Below are positions 38,205-50,100 of a DNA stretch of 64,000 nucleotides, piece after piece. A program made the translations under genes and the position numbers. The notes beneath the pieces were generated by a model. That model was given only the letters and a program-made list of their open reading frames with translations. It was not told the DNA's origin and did not search any database. Source of the DNA: Saccharopolyspora phatthalungensis (GTDB lineage: Bacteria; Actinomycetota; Actinomycetes; Mycobacteriales; Pseudonocardiaceae); the NCBI RefSeq assembly GCF_014203395.1, contig NZ_JACHIW010000002.1, forward strand, positions 868,001-932,000, in the 5' to 3' direction. Position 1 is the first letter of the stretch, and each line of letters begins with the position of its first letter.

Positions 38205-39062
38205 TCATCGGGCGTCGGAAGGGGCTACCTCGCGAATGGAGCCGACGTCCTCGGCGGCCCGTTCATAGGCGGCAGCGATGGCTTGGTGGCGTTGCTCGAC
38301 CATGCCGTACGACTCCGGGTGGGTGAGGGCATACAGGTCACCGCGTTTGACGGCGCGGACCACCACCTCGCCCGCCTCGCGGGAGGTGATCCAGCGGTAG
38401 GCCGGGTTGTCCACCCGGGAGACGTCGAAGTCCGCGAGCCCGCCTCCCGCGTGGCGCCTCGGACGGTTGCGCGAGCTTTTGTGGATGTTCGTTCGTACCG
38501 CTCCAGGACACAGCACGGTGGCACCGACCTTGGAGCCTGCCTGCTCAAGTTCGGCGGCGAGCGTCTCGGTGAGCGCGACCACTCCGGACTTGGTGACGGA
38601 GTAGGCGCCGAGGCGCGGTTGCGCGACCAGGCCGGCTATCGACGAGGTGTTCACGATGTGGCCGCCGTCGTCGTTGGCCGCAAGGATGGGCAGGAATGTC
38701 TGCACACCGTGGACCACTCCGTACAGGTTCACGCCGATCATCCAGTGCCAGTCCTCGATCGTCATGTCGGCGATCCGCGCGATCGGCCCGATTCCGGCGT
38801 TGTTGCAGATCACGTGCACGGTGCCGAACCGCTCGGTCGCCGACCGCGCGAGCGCCCGTACGCTTTCCAGATCGCTGACGTCGGTGTGAATTCCCACCGC
38901 GTCGATCTCGGCGGCCGTATTCCGCAGGGTTTCCGGCTCGATATCGGCGATGACCACCCGCATGCCTTCGGCACGGAATTGTTCGGCGATGCCCCTGCCG
39001 ATACCGGTGGCGCCCCCGGTGACCACGGCGACCTTTTCACGCAAGTCTGGGAGTGCGCTCAT
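38205..39062 (-). CDS. Short-chain dehydrogenase/reductase
   Basis: 285 residues from ATG 39062; a 66-codon upstream in-frame extension has no SDR homology and is not included. TGGATGIG cofactor loop, an Asp ending strand 2 (IADIEP, favouring NAD), NNAGIG, Ser in NTSSIAG, YSVTK (YxxxK) and LCPGAVRTNI. It is a classical SDR oxidoreductase. It is transcribed divergently from a LysR regulator across 316 bp, the normal arrangement for a LysR target gene. The opposing MFS gene ends 79 bp away. Confidence 0.92.
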   Translation of the reverse strand: MSALPDLREKVAVVTGGATGIGRGIAEQFRAEGMRVVIADIEPETLRNTAAEIDAVGIHTDVSDLESVRALARSATERFGTVHVICNNAGIGPIARIADMTIEDWHWMIGVNLYGVVHGVQTFLPILAANDDGGHIVNTSSIAGLVAQPRLGAYSVTKSGVVALTETLAAELEQAGSKVGATVLCPGAVRTNIHKSSRNRPRRHAGGGLADFDVSRVDNPAYRWITSREAGEVVVRAVKRGDLYALTHPESYGMVEQRHQAIAAAYERAAEDVGSIREVAPSDAR

Positions 39063-39345
39063 CTGTCGTCGTTCCCTGCCTTCCATCGCCGGCCTGGGCG
39101 GGTTTCGAGGCACTTGAACTTCCGGTAGATCGTCGCCGGTGGCCGGGAGGTAATCGTGTCGGCGAGCCCGTCGGCGGCCTCGCCACCGTAACAGCGTCGG
39201 CCCGGCCCCTAGAAGACCGCAAACGGTCGGTCCATTACGCGGCCGTCCGGCACAACGCAACGGGCCTTTCGGAAGCCAACATTAGGATCTCTTTTAAGAG
39301 CACGAAAAGGCTTACCGGCCAAGCGGCCCAGTCTCCGGCAGCAGC

Positions 39346-39377
39346 ATCAGACAAGGTGGTAGGCGCTATCGTCTGAT
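39346..39377. promoter_or_regulatory. Inverted repeat touching the LysR start
   Basis: ATCAGAC (39346-39352) and GTCTGAT (39371-39377) are complementary with 18 nt between, ending one base before the LysR ATG. It could be the autoregulatory site in the divergent SDR/LysR region. No TN11A-type box was fixed further upstream. Confidence 0.45.
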
Positions 39378-39378
39378 C

Positions 39379-40323
39379 ATGAACTTCGAGGCCGTGCGGG
39401 CATTCGTGGCGGTGGCCGAAGACGGGCAGTTCCAGATCGCGGCCGACCAGCTGGGCATCAGCCAGCAGGCCGTATCCAAACGGATCGCCGCGCTCGAATC
39501 CTTCCTCGGCACCAAGTTGTTCGAGCGCGTCGCCTCCGGTGCCGTGCTGACCGCGGACGGCGTCCGGTTCTTGCCCAGAGCAAAGGCGGTGCTGGTGGCG
39601 GTAAAACACGCCGTGGAGTCGGTGCGGCGGGAGTCGCGGCCATTGCGCGTCGACGTGCTGAGCCGCCGTCTCGCTTCGGCGGAGATCCTTCGGGAATTCC
39701 ACCTGGGCCACCAGGCGATCTCCATCGAGATACTGACCACGAGCGGCGTGGATGCGACGATCCGCGGACTGCTCGACGGCGACATCGACGCGGGTTTCTG
39801 CTACCTGCGTGAGCCCATCGACCGGACCGATCCCCAGCTCGCGCAGTCCTTCGCCTATTTCGAGCCGGTGCAGATCGTGGTGAGTGACCGGCATCCGCTC
39901 GCCGGACATGCCGCGGTCCGGCCGGATGAGCTGACCCCGTTCACGGCTTGGGTCCCGGGGATCGTGACCGGCACGGAGTGGGCGGGATTCTACGAAGAGT
40001 TCGCCAGGGCGTTCCGGATCGACATCGACTCGACCGGCCCGAATTTCGGCTTCGAGTCGTTACTCGACACCATTGCCGACTCGCCGGCGTTGCTCACCTT
40101 CGTCGGCGAGAAGACCCGAGGCTCATGGCCGGAGCACCAGCGGCTCACCCGCATCCCGTTGGCGAGGCCGAAGCCTCTCTATCCGTGGTCGCTCATCTGG
40201 CACGCTGGAAATCAGCATCCCGGACTAGGCGAACTCGTCCGGCACGTGCGCCGTTCGTTCGCCCCCGTGGCGGTGCGCGAGGAAGTGTGGCTGCCCGATC
40301 TCGTGGCTCCGACGCGACGATGA
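39379..40323 (+). CDS. LysR-family transcriptional regulator
   Basis: 314 residues. N-terminal winged HTH (AADQLGISQQAVSKRIAALE, then LFER) at about residues 15-60, followed by a periplasmic-binding-like effector domain. Length and layout are normal. It is divergent from the SDR, which is the most likely target, with an inverted repeat beside its own start. The effector is unknown. The C-terminus resembles actinobacterial LysR proteins that control adjacent oxidoreductases. Confidence 0.92.
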   Translation: MNFEAVRAFVAVAEDGQFQIAADQLGISQQAVSKRIAALESFLGTKLFERVASGAVLTADGVRFLPRAKAVLVAVKHAVESVRRESRPLRVDVLSRRLASAEILREFHLGHQAISIEILTTSGVDATIRGLLDGDIDAGFCYLREPIDRTDPQLAQSFAYFEPVQIVVSDRHPLAGHAAVRPDELTPFTAWVPGIVTGTEWAGFYEEFARAFRIDIDSTGPNFGFESLLDTIADSPALLTFVGEKTRGSWPEHQRLTRIPLARPKPLYPWSLIWHAGNQHPGLGELVRHVRRSFAPVAVREEVWLPDLVAPTRR

Positions 40324-40393
40324 TCCGCCGCGTCGGGCCGGGATTCCCCAAATTTAGGCACAATCGGGAACCACGGCCGCCGGACGAGGACGC

Positions 40394-40429
40394 ATGCTGG
40401 CCCGGCGATGAGATCGCCGGGCCGAGCAT
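40394..40429. terminator. Strong bidirectional hairpin terminator
   Basis: An 11-bp perfect stem (GGCCCGGCGAT / ATCGCCGGGCC, loop GAG) extended by ATGCT / AGCAT around a one-base bulge. It lies 70 bp after the LysR stop and 40 bp before the end of the opposite small secreted gene, serving both. Confidence 0.65.
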
Positions 40430-40469
40430 TCGCCGTGTTCAAATTGGACCGCTGGCGGTTCGACCGCCG

Positions 40470-40763
40470 TCAGTCTTCCTGCTGCTGCCAGCCCGCCTGG
40501 GTCTGGTCCGTGTCGGCGTCGGTGGCCTGGTGGTTCCAGCTCACCACGTTCTGGTCGCCCTTGCCCACGTTGAACACGTACATGACGGGCCGGTTGCTGT
40601 TGCTCTGCGCGGTGCTGGCGTCCTGGTCCTGGCTCAGGTCCTGGTCCTGGCTAATGCTCGGCGACGGTTTGCCGTGGCCGCAGGCAAACGCCATTCCCGG
40701 AGCACCGAACAGCAGGGGGAGCCCCAGAACAGATACAGCGACGATGCGCTTGACAGAACGCAT
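40470..40763 (-). CDS. Small secreted Gln/Asp/Asn-rich protein, unknown function
   Basis: 97 residues. A signal peptide (MRSVKR, hydrophobic core, cleavage near GMAFA) precedes a mature part of about 70 residues. The mature part is rich in Gln, Asp, Ser and Asn with the repeated dipeptide QD (ISQDQDLSQDQD), then VMYVFNVGKGDQNVVSWNHQ and an acidic Gln-rich tail. A single Cys follows the signal peptide (FACGHG), but no lipobox is clear. GGGG lies upstream of the ATG. Many actinobacteria encode such small secreted proteins of no known role. Its 5' leader holds two hairpins. Confidence 0.7.
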   Translation of the reverse strand: MRSVKRIVAVSVLGLPLLFGAPGMAFACGHGKPSPSISQDQDLSQDQDASTAQSNSNRPVMYVFNVGKGDQNVVSWNHQATDADTDQTQAGWQQQED

Positions 40764-40806
40764 AACAATAATCCCCTTCGTACTGACCTCAGTGAATGAC
40801 GCCGCA

Positions 40807-40870
40807 GGGAATCCGCCACCGCTTGTCAGGATGAATGGCAGTGGATTCCCGTCGGGGTTGGGAAACCCCG
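40807..40870 (-). promoter_or_regulatory. Two hairpins in the 5' region of the small secreted gene
   Basis: CGGGGTT (40853-40859) / AACCCCG (40864-40870) has a 4-nt loop. GGGAATCC (40807-40814) pairs with GGATTCCC (40843-40850), enclosing 28 nt. Together they form a structured leader. I compared it mentally with the c-di-AMP riboswitch and it does not match; treat it as an unassigned leader structure. Confidence 0.4.
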
Positions 40871-40938
40871 CCGCAGCGGGGCCATCTAAAACATATCGCC
40901 GCTAGATCGCCGGGCAACTCGAAATATCGTTGATCACC

Positions 40939-41198
40939 TCATCTGATGATCTTGGGTGGAATGACCTCGGCCAATGCAATGGCGGGAAACCCCTCCTGCG
41001 GAACCCGCATCACCCACCCGGAACTCCCGCCCACCCCCCAGCAACGAACCCACCTCATTACGTCACCTGCCGCGCCGGACCCAACGACGCGAAACCCACC
41101 AGAGCCACCCGACTCACCCGTACCAGCCTTGCCCAACACCTCCCCAAAACCATTCAGCATGTCACTCTCAGACATACTCCACGACTCCGACAAACCCC
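40939..41198 (-). pseudogene. Possible frameshifted 3' end of the giant repeat gene
   Basis: Just beyond the giant's stop, a second - frame (open from 41229) continues for about 90 codons to TGA at 40939, with GVGGLSESWSMSESD, FRVVGSGAAGDVMRWV and EGFPAIALAEVIPPKI. The other giant reads GVGGLLSKQTTSES at the equivalent place, so these codons may be the true continuation, lost through one missing base between about 41200 and 41260. Alternatively it is chance coding-like sequence. Confidence 0.4.
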
Positions 41199-44100
41199 CT
41201 ACTCCGACCACACATCCGACTCCACCCACTCCGACGACTCACCCTGACTCACCCCACTACCAGGCCAGAACAAACGACGACGCCCACCACCCCCACCGCC
41301 CGACCCGCGCCCCGCATCCCCCACCGAAAGCCGCCTCGCCCCCCACCTCGACTCCCCCACCACACGATCCCGCACACCACCACCGCCAGACCCACCATCA
41401 CCCGCGCACGCCCACCGGTACAACCGCTCCAACAACACACGCCGCTCCCGCTCCATCCCCTCATTCGCGTCCGTACTCCCCTCCTCCCGCACGGGCTCCC
41501 GCACCGACAACTCATCACTCGGCCGCGGCAGAAAACCACCACCAGCCTCCCCACTCGCACTCAGACTCGCACCCGCCAACCCCCGCAACCGCTCCCGCAA
41601 CGCCTCCGCAGCCACCCGATCATCCGGAGCCCGCAACACCTGATACGCCATTACCAACCGCACCGAATCCACCGCCCCAGCACCCAACACCGCATCCGCA
41701 GCAGCAAGCAGCCCTGCCACGGCGTCAGCACCCTGCAAGCCCATCACCTCCCGCAACGCCGCATCAGCCGCCACCACCAACCCATTCAACTCCCACACCG
41801 CCGCATCGCGCCGCGCCCCCCGCACCACCCCCACCGCAGCCCCAGCAGCCCTCGCCTCATTCCGCAATACCCCAACATCCACACCACCCAACACCCCCCG
41901 CCGCGCAATGTCCGACCAGCACTCCACCCGCGCCCGCAACTCAGGCACATACGACGCCGAACCATCAACCAAAAGCCGACGCAACGAAGTCACCGACGCC
42001 AACAACTCAGCAACCAACCGCGACCGCTCACCCGCATCCCCATCCGCCAAGGACCCGCCCACCGACCCACACACCGAGGACGCTGGCTTGCCAAGAGCAC
42101 TCGTCCCTGGCTCCCGCACGTCCCACCCCTGGCCCAACGCCGGCGCAACGGTCATCGGATCAGACAGCTGCGCGGGCGACGGCTCACCCTCCGTCGGCAC
42201 GCCACCGGAACCCGACGCCTCGCCGACCGAATCATCCTCATTCCTGATCTCCTCAAGCCGCGACCGACCCCAATCCTTGCCCTTGCCGAACATCCTCCCC
42301 AGCGCCGCGCCGGTATACGGTTTGCCCGCGTCACGACTGCGACGCGCCTCCGCACGCGCCGCCTCCCGCACCGATTCCTGATCCTGCTCACGCAAAGCCG
42401 ACCGCGTCACGCCACCCTCATCCCTGATTTCCGCAAGCCGCCGCCGGCCCCACGCCTCTGACTTTCCGAATCTCGTCCCCAACTCCGGACCGTTGTAGGG
42501 ATTGCCCGCATCACGGGCACGACGTGCCTCCGCACGCGCCGCCTCCCGCTCCGACTCCTGATCCTGCTCACGCAAAGCCGACCGCGTCACGCCACCCTCA
42601 TCCCTGATTTCCGCAAGCCGCAACCGACCCCAGTCGTCGCTCTTTCCGAACGTCCTGCCCAGCGCCCCGCCGGTGTAGGGCTTGCCCGCGTCACGAGCCC
42701 GACGCGCCTCCGCACGCGCCGCCTCCCGCGCTTGCTCCGCTACATCGTGCCGACTGCTCACACCCGCATCGCCTCTGATTTCCTCAAGTCTGGCCTTACC
42801 CCACGACGCGCTCTTTCCGTATTTCCTTCCCAACGCCGCACCGGTATAGTGCACACCCGCATCACAAGCAAGACGCGCATCCGCCCGCGCCGCCTCGCGC
42901 TCCTGCTCCTCCAAAAGGGGTCGGCCCACACCACCCTCCGCGGCGATTTCGGTAAGCCGTAGCCGACCCCATTCCTTGTGCTTATCGAACTTCCTCCCCA
43001 ACTCCTCACTGGTATAGGGCTCACCCGCGTCACTAGCACGACGCGCCTCCGCCCGCGCCGCCTCCCGCACCTGCTCCGCACCGTCAAGATCGTCGGCCTC
43101 GGGCACCACCCCCGGCGCCGGACCAGGCCCCGCAGGCATCCGCGCGGCAGCTTCGTCAAGCGACCCCACAGCGCCCACAGGTACCGATGCATCAACCAAC
43201 CCATCGCTGCGCAGCCGGGTCACCAGCGCCCCGGCATCGCGCACGCGCTTCCGCAATTCCGCCACATCCACGCCATCAAGAGCTCTCCGACCTAACGTCC
43301 CCCACCAATGCTCAACGCGCTGCCGCAACCCAGGCAGATAACCCTGCGGCGCACCAACCAAAAGCCGCCGCAATGTGTCAACCAAGCTCCGCAATTCAGC
43401 AACCAACCGGGACCGCTCATCTCCATCCGTACTTGCCGCCAACGCGCCCGCCGACCAACCCGCGGCCGTCCCAGTGTCTTCGACGTGGGGACGTCCCGAA
43501 CCCTCAGACAACCCCGCGGCGAACGACTCAGCAGCCCTTTCGTTGGGCTTACCGCTGCCCGTGAAGTCCTGTCCAGAACGCGGCGTTTCGCCAGCTGATT
43601 CCGCGACCTCAGCTCCGATCTCCCGAAGCCGCGACAAACCCCAATCCTTGCCCTTTCCGAACTTCTTCGCCAGCCTCTCACCGCTGTATGGCGTGCCCGC
43701 GTCACGAGCACGACGCGCCTCCACGCGCCCGGCCTCCCGCAACTGCTTCTCCCGTAGCGAACGGGTCACGCCGGCCTCATTCTCGACTTCCGCTATCCGG
43801 GCCCGACCCCACGCGTCGCTCTTTCCGAACAGGTCCCCCAACGTCTTACCGCTGTGGGAAGTCCCCGCGTCACGAGCACTTCGCACCTCTACCCGCGCCG
43901 CCTCCCGTTTCTGCTCCTCCAATGCCGACCTGGACACACCACCCTCGTTGTCGACTTCCGCGAGCCGCATCCGCCCCCAGTCTTTCCCCTTCCCGAACTT
44001 GTCCGCCAACGCGGCGCCGGTCCAAGACTCGCCCGCGCCGCGAGCACGACGCACCTCAGCCCGCGCCGCCTCCCTTTTCTGCTCCTCCAATGCCGACCTG

Positions 44101-47100
44101 GACACGCCACCGTCGTTGTCGACTTCCGCGATCTGCAGCGCCGCCCAGCCTTTGCCCCTCCCGAACTTCTTTCCCAATGCCGTCGCGGTGTAGTGCTCCC
44201 CCGCATCACGGGCGCGACGTACCTCCCTACGCGCCACCTCCCGCAATTGGTCCTCCAGTGCCGGCTGGGAACCACCAACCTCTTGCTTGACTTCGGCGAT
44301 CCGCGAGGCACCCCATTTCATGCCTCGGTGGAACTTCTCCCCCAACTCCTTACCGGTGTAGGAATCGCCCGCCGCAAGGGCCCGGCGCACCTCCGCACGA
44401 GCGGCCTCTCGCTCCTGCTCGTCCAATGCCGGCTTGCCCACACCAGTCTCATTGCTGATTTCGACTAGCCGCCGGTGCCCCCACGTGTCGCTCTTTCCGT
44501 ACTTGTCCGCCAACGTCTTAGCGGTGCAGGGTTCCCCCGCGTCACGGGCACGACGCGCCTCCGCACGCGCCGCCTCCCGCTCCTGCTCCGCCTCGTCGAT
44601 TGCCAGCCGACCCGCACCAACCTCATTGCTGATTTCCGCGATCCGCAGCCGCCCCCAATCTTTGCCCTTGCCAAATTTCGCCCCCAACGTCTTACCCGTG
44701 TAGGGCTTGCCCGCGTCCCGGGCACGACGCGCCTCCGCACGCGCCGCCACCCGCTCCTCCTCCTCCAAATTGTGCCGAGGTACCACACCCTCTTCCCTGA
44801 TCTCCGCAAGCCGCGACCGAGCCCACACAAAGCTCTTCCCGAATTTCGTCGCCAATGCCATTTGGCTGTAGGGCTGACCGGCGGCATAGGCTCGACGCGC
44901 CTCCGCACGCGCCGCCACCCGCTCCCGCTCCTCCAGGTCCTGCCGAGTCACCCCACCCTCATCCTTGATTTCCAACAGCCGTTGCCGCCCCCATTCCTTG
45001 TTCTTCCCGAACCTTTCTCCCAACTCCCCGGCGGTGTAGGGCTTGCCCGCATCACGGGCAAGGCGTGCGTCCGCACGCGCCGCCTCCCGCATCTGCTCGT
45101 TCGACAACTCCGCCCGGTCAAGCGTTTCGGCATCGTGATCACGCCCGTAAGGCAACCGCGCCGCACCTTCGTCGACGGAGTCATCGGCAAGACGCCGCTT
45201 ACGGCCGCTGCTTTCACCGGTCAAATCCGTTCCGGTGCCGCCATGATCGGCTGCGTTCTCGCCAAAGGCCATCAGCGGCAACTCATCCGGGTCATGAAAC
45301 CCGCCGCCCGCTCCCAGATCCAGACCGGCATCAGGCACCCGCGCGCCTACCTGCTGCGGGCGCCCATGCGGCTCCGAAAGCTCGACCAACCCATCAGTGC
45401 GCAACCGCGCCACCAACGCCTTTGCATCACGCGCGCGTTTGCGCAACCGCTCCAGCTCCACAGCATCAAACCCGCCCCTGTTCAACGTCCCCGACCAGTG
45501 CTCAACCCGCTCCCGCAGCCCAGGCAGATAATCCTCCCGCGCACCGACCAAAAGCCGCCGCAACGAACCGACAGATCCGGCCAACTCGGCAAGCAGCCGC
45601 GACCGCTCAGCCATTTCCGCCTCTGACACGCCCCGCAAGGACCCCGCACCCGTCGCATGACTCCAGCCGGCGATGCTGGCAAACACATCACTGCCCGCAG
45701 AACTCTCGAACATCGTTGTGCCCGCGGGAAAATCCGGCCCCGCCCCGGCCCGGATGGCCAACCCCGACCCCTCGGAGCCCAACCTGACCGCCAGTTCACG
45801 GGAGAAGCGCACCGCCTCGTCATGGCCGTATCCACCGTCTCTCGCCGCGACCAGGGTCACCACATCGTCCAGCGAGACACCCACATCCCGACGCACCAGC
45901 TTCATGGCATCATGCGTGCCCTGCACGATCCGCACCGCCTGATCACGGGACCCGGCCACCGACTTGGCCCGCTCAATCTCCCGGCGAAGATCCGACTCCG
46001 TCCACTCCGCCAGAGCGACCGACTCGGGAACGTGCTGCGCTTCCTCGGTCGCAGCCACATCCGCCGAGGAAGCGCCTTCAATCGACGCACTACCCCCAAA
46101 ACCCGACGTCCCGACCGAATCACCATCCTCGTTGCTGATCTCACGAAGCCTCGCCACACCCCAGTCCTTGCCCCTCCCGAACTTGGCTCCCAGCGCCGCG
46201 CCGGAATAAGGCGCACCCGCGTCACGAGCCCGACGTGCCTCCGCCCGGCCCGCCTCACGCTGCCGTTCCGTCAACGCCGTCCGGCTCAGAACAACCTCAC
46301 CCCGGACCTCCGCAAGGCGCGCCCGGCCCCACCCCTTGCTCATTCCGTACTTCTTCCCCAACGTCTTACCGTTGTAGGGCTTGCCGGCGTCACGAGCACG
46401 ACGTGCCTCGGCCCGTGCCAACTCTCTCAACCGCTCCAGGTCGCGAGGCCCCTCGGCGTCACCCAACCCTTCCGACGCCTGGCCGGGCCCCGCCGGTCTC
46501 CGCGCCGCACCCTCATCGGTCACATCATCGGCACGCCTGCGCTTCCGACCATGACCGATCGAAACCGTTTCGCCAACACCGCCGTCAGTGTCCGCAACGG
46601 ACACCGACCGGCCTCCCGCATTCCACCCGGGTTCCGACGACGGCTCACCGGACACCGTATCGAACAACCACGCCCCCGCATCATCCCCAGAGTCAACAAC
46701 TCCGGACTCAGGCGATACCGACATCGCGTCATCACCGGACTCGGAATCCACCTGCGCACGACGCGCCTCCCGCAACCGCTCCTGGTCCACCTCCGCCGAC
46801 TGGATCGCCCGGGTCTCATTCTTGATTTCTGTCAGCACCCGCCAGCCCCAGTCCTTGCTCTTCCCGAACTTCGCCCCCAGCGCCGCGCCAGAGTAAGGAT
46901 TGCCCTCGTCACGAGCCCGACGCGCCTCCGCCCGCGCTGCCTCCCGCAGCCGCTCCCGCTCCCGCTCAGCCTCGGACAACCGGGACACGGCATCCTCATC
47001 CCGGATTCCCGCAGGCCGCGCCCGCCGCCGCACCGTGCCCTTTCCGGACTTCAACGTCTCACCGGTGTAGGGCTCCGGCCGCCCCGTGTCGCGGGCAAGA

Positions 47101-50100
47101 CGCGCCTGCGCAGGTACCACCTGATCCGCCGATTCCGCCCGGGTCGCATCGTCCTGCTCGTGGACTTCCTCAAGCCTCCGCCTACCCCACATAGAAGTCT
47201 TTCCGTACTTCTTCCCCAACGCCGCGGCGCTAAAGCGCAGGCCTTTAGCATGAGCACGGCGCAGGTCCGCCCGCGCCGACTCCCGCGCCTGCTCGTCCAA
47301 CACCGCCCGGCTCACACCGCCGTCGTCCTTGATCTCCCCGAGCCGACGCCAGCCCCACGCCGAGCTTCGTCCGAACTTCTTCCCCAACTCCTCACCGTTG
47401 TAGGGTTCACCCGCATCACCCGCACGACGCGCCTCCACCCGCCCCGCCTCCCGCAATTTCTCCTCCAGATCCCGCCGACTCACGCCGCCCTCATTGCCGA
47501 TTTCCGCAAGCCGCGCCCGACCCCAGTCCTTGCCCTTCCCGTACTTCTTCCCCAGCGCCGCCCCCGTGTAGGGCTTGCCCTCGTCACGAGCCCGGCGCGC
47601 CTCCTCCCGCGCCGCTTCCCGCACCTGCTCCGTATTGCCAAGACCGACGGACCCATCCACTGCCCCCGACGCCGGATCAGGCTCGCCCCGGCTCGGCACC
47701 CTGCCGGCATCAGACGCTTCCTCGGTACCGCTGCGCTCACCGCCACTGTTTTCACCGCGAGAATGCGTTCCTACAGCGGCACTATCATCAGTGTCCGCAA
47801 CAGACATCGACGGCCTTGTCTCATCCAGGCTCGAATACTCGCCACCGAACCCGCCAGCCGCACCCTGTGACCGCTCGGCCGCGAAGAAAGATCCCAGCTC
47901 GCTGCGCACCCGCTCGACCAACGTTTTCGCATCACTCGCCCGCTTCCGCAAACCGGCCAGCTCCGCGCCATCGAACCCGCCCCGATCCAACATCCCCGAC
48001 CACAGCCCAACCCGCTCGATCAACTCAGGCATATAGTCAAGCGGCGCATCCACCAACAGCCCGCGCAAAGCATCCACCGACACCCTCAACTCAGAGACCA
48101 GCCGTGCCCGCTCGCCCCCATCCGCGCTCACCGACGTCTCGCCCCGGTCAGCCGCGTCCCATCCAAGGTCCAATGTCGGCTCGGCGGTCACCGGATCGAA
48201 CAGCCACGAAGCCGAATCGGCAGCAGGCCCGACAGGGCTCGGGTCAAACGCCCACGACCGCGCGCCATCCGCCGAGTCGGCAAAACCCGGATCGAACCAC
48301 CACGAGTCCACGCCATCCCCAAACCCAGCGGTCACATCAACCACCTGACCACTGCCCGCTGATTCACCGAAACTCGGCGCATCCGCCTGCTGATCCGGTC
48401 CCACCCCAGCACTGGCGGTCAACGCCGAACCCGCAAAACCCAGTCTGGCCGCCAATTCTCGGGAAAACCGCACCGCCGCATCAGGTCCATTTTCGGCAAA
48501 CCTCGCCGCGACCAGAGCCACCACATCATCCAGAGACGCCTTCGCGTCCCCCAGAGCCAGCGCCACTACGTCCTGCGTGTCCTGCACAATCGGCATCGCC
48601 GCGTCGTACGGTTCAGCAACCGCCAGCGCCCGCGCAATCTCCGCACGGAGATCCGACTCGGTCCACTCCGCCACCGCAAGCGGCACAGAAGCGCCCTGCT
48701 CAACCGCCGCCACATCCGGTGACGAGACGCGCTCCCTTGCCACATCACCCCCCGAACCCGATGCTGGGACGGCTGAACCACCAACCTCATTCCGGATCTC
48801 GGCAAGCCGTTGCCGCCCCCAGTCCTTGCTCTTGCCAAATCTCTTCGCCAACGCCTCACTGGTGTAGGGCTTGCCCTCGTCACGGGCACGACGCGCCTCC
48901 GCACGCGCCGCCTCCCACTCCCGCTCGCGACCTTGCTCGATCAAATCCGACCGGCTCGTTCCGCCCGCATTCCTGACTTCCGTGATCCGCTCCCAACCCC
49001 ACGCCGAACCCTTTCCGAACCTCTTGCCCAGCTGCTCAGCGGTGTAGGGCTGCCCCGCATCACAAGCACGACGCGCCTCCACCCGCGCCGCCTCCCGCAA
49101 CTGCTCCAGTTCCCGCTGCGTCAATTCCGCCCTGGTCAAACCGCCCTCATCCCGGATTTCCGCAAGCCGCTCCGCGCCCCACTCCCGGCCCTTTCCGAAC
49201 TTCTTGCCCAGCTGCTCAGCGGTGTAGGGCTGCCCCGCATCACAAGCACGACGCGCCTCCACCCGCGCCGCCTCCCGCAACTGCTCCAGTTCCCGCTGCG
49301 TCAATTCCGCCCTGGTCAAACCGCCCTCATCCCGGATTTCCGCAAGCCGGGCTTTGCCCCACGACGCGCTCTTTCCGAACTTCGTCCCCAACGTGTCACC
49401 GGTATGGGGCTCACCCGCGTCACGAGCACGACGTGCCTCCGCACGCGCTGCCTCTCGCACCCTCTTCCCCCGCTGTCCGCCCAAACGGCGCCGGGGCGTA
49501 TCCGCCTCGCTAGGCCCTCGCTCCGCCCCCTCGGCACGGCCTCGGCTACTGCTACTGCTCGCACCGACCGATTCCGTCGCACCAAAACCGCTATCAGTGT
49601 CGGCAAGAGACACCGACGGCCACACCACTGCCGGATTCACATACTCGTGCTCCGCCGCGAACCCGAAATCGGCTCTCTGGAAGAACTCGGGCCCGAGACG
49701 GTCCTCCGACGTCCCTGCCCCGCCAGCGGCGCCCCACACCGGCTCGTCCATGTCCCATCCAGGCCCCAATGCCTGCTCGGCCACCACCTGATCAAACGCC
49801 CACGCCCCCAGACCGAAGCCGGACTCGACAAAGCCCGGATTGACGGCCCACGACGTCACCTCATCCGCCGACCCGACAGGTCCCGGATCGAACGACCACG
49901 AGCCCGCATCGTGCCAAGACTCAGTAGTGACACCACCAAACTCACTACTGCCGACAGAATCCTCCAACACCGAGGCGTCCGCTCGCGGATCCGGCCCCGC
50001 GCCAGCCTGGATGGCCAGACCCGTGCGCCGCGTGCCCAGCTTCGCCGCCAACTCCCGGGAAAACCGCACCGCCTCGGCACGGCCGTGCTCACGGACACTC

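Noticed and set aside
38205..39260. Longer start of the SDR at 39260
   Set aside because: The extra 66 codons are Arg-rich and unlike SDRs; ATG 39062 begins just before the cofactor-binding strand.
40764..40930. c-di-AMP (ydaO-type) riboswitch in the leader of the small secreted gene
   Set aside because: Hairpins are present but the conserved core sequences I remember are not.
40946..42461. Long + strand frames rich in Pro, His, Thr opposite the giant gene
   Set aside because: Mirror of the Gly/Arg/Val-rich coding strand; no ribosome sites or family features.
42226..49470. Regularly spaced DNA repeats that could suggest a CRISPR array
   Set aside because: The period is about 168 nt, in frame, and encodes a protein repeat; there are no short spacers or cas genes.
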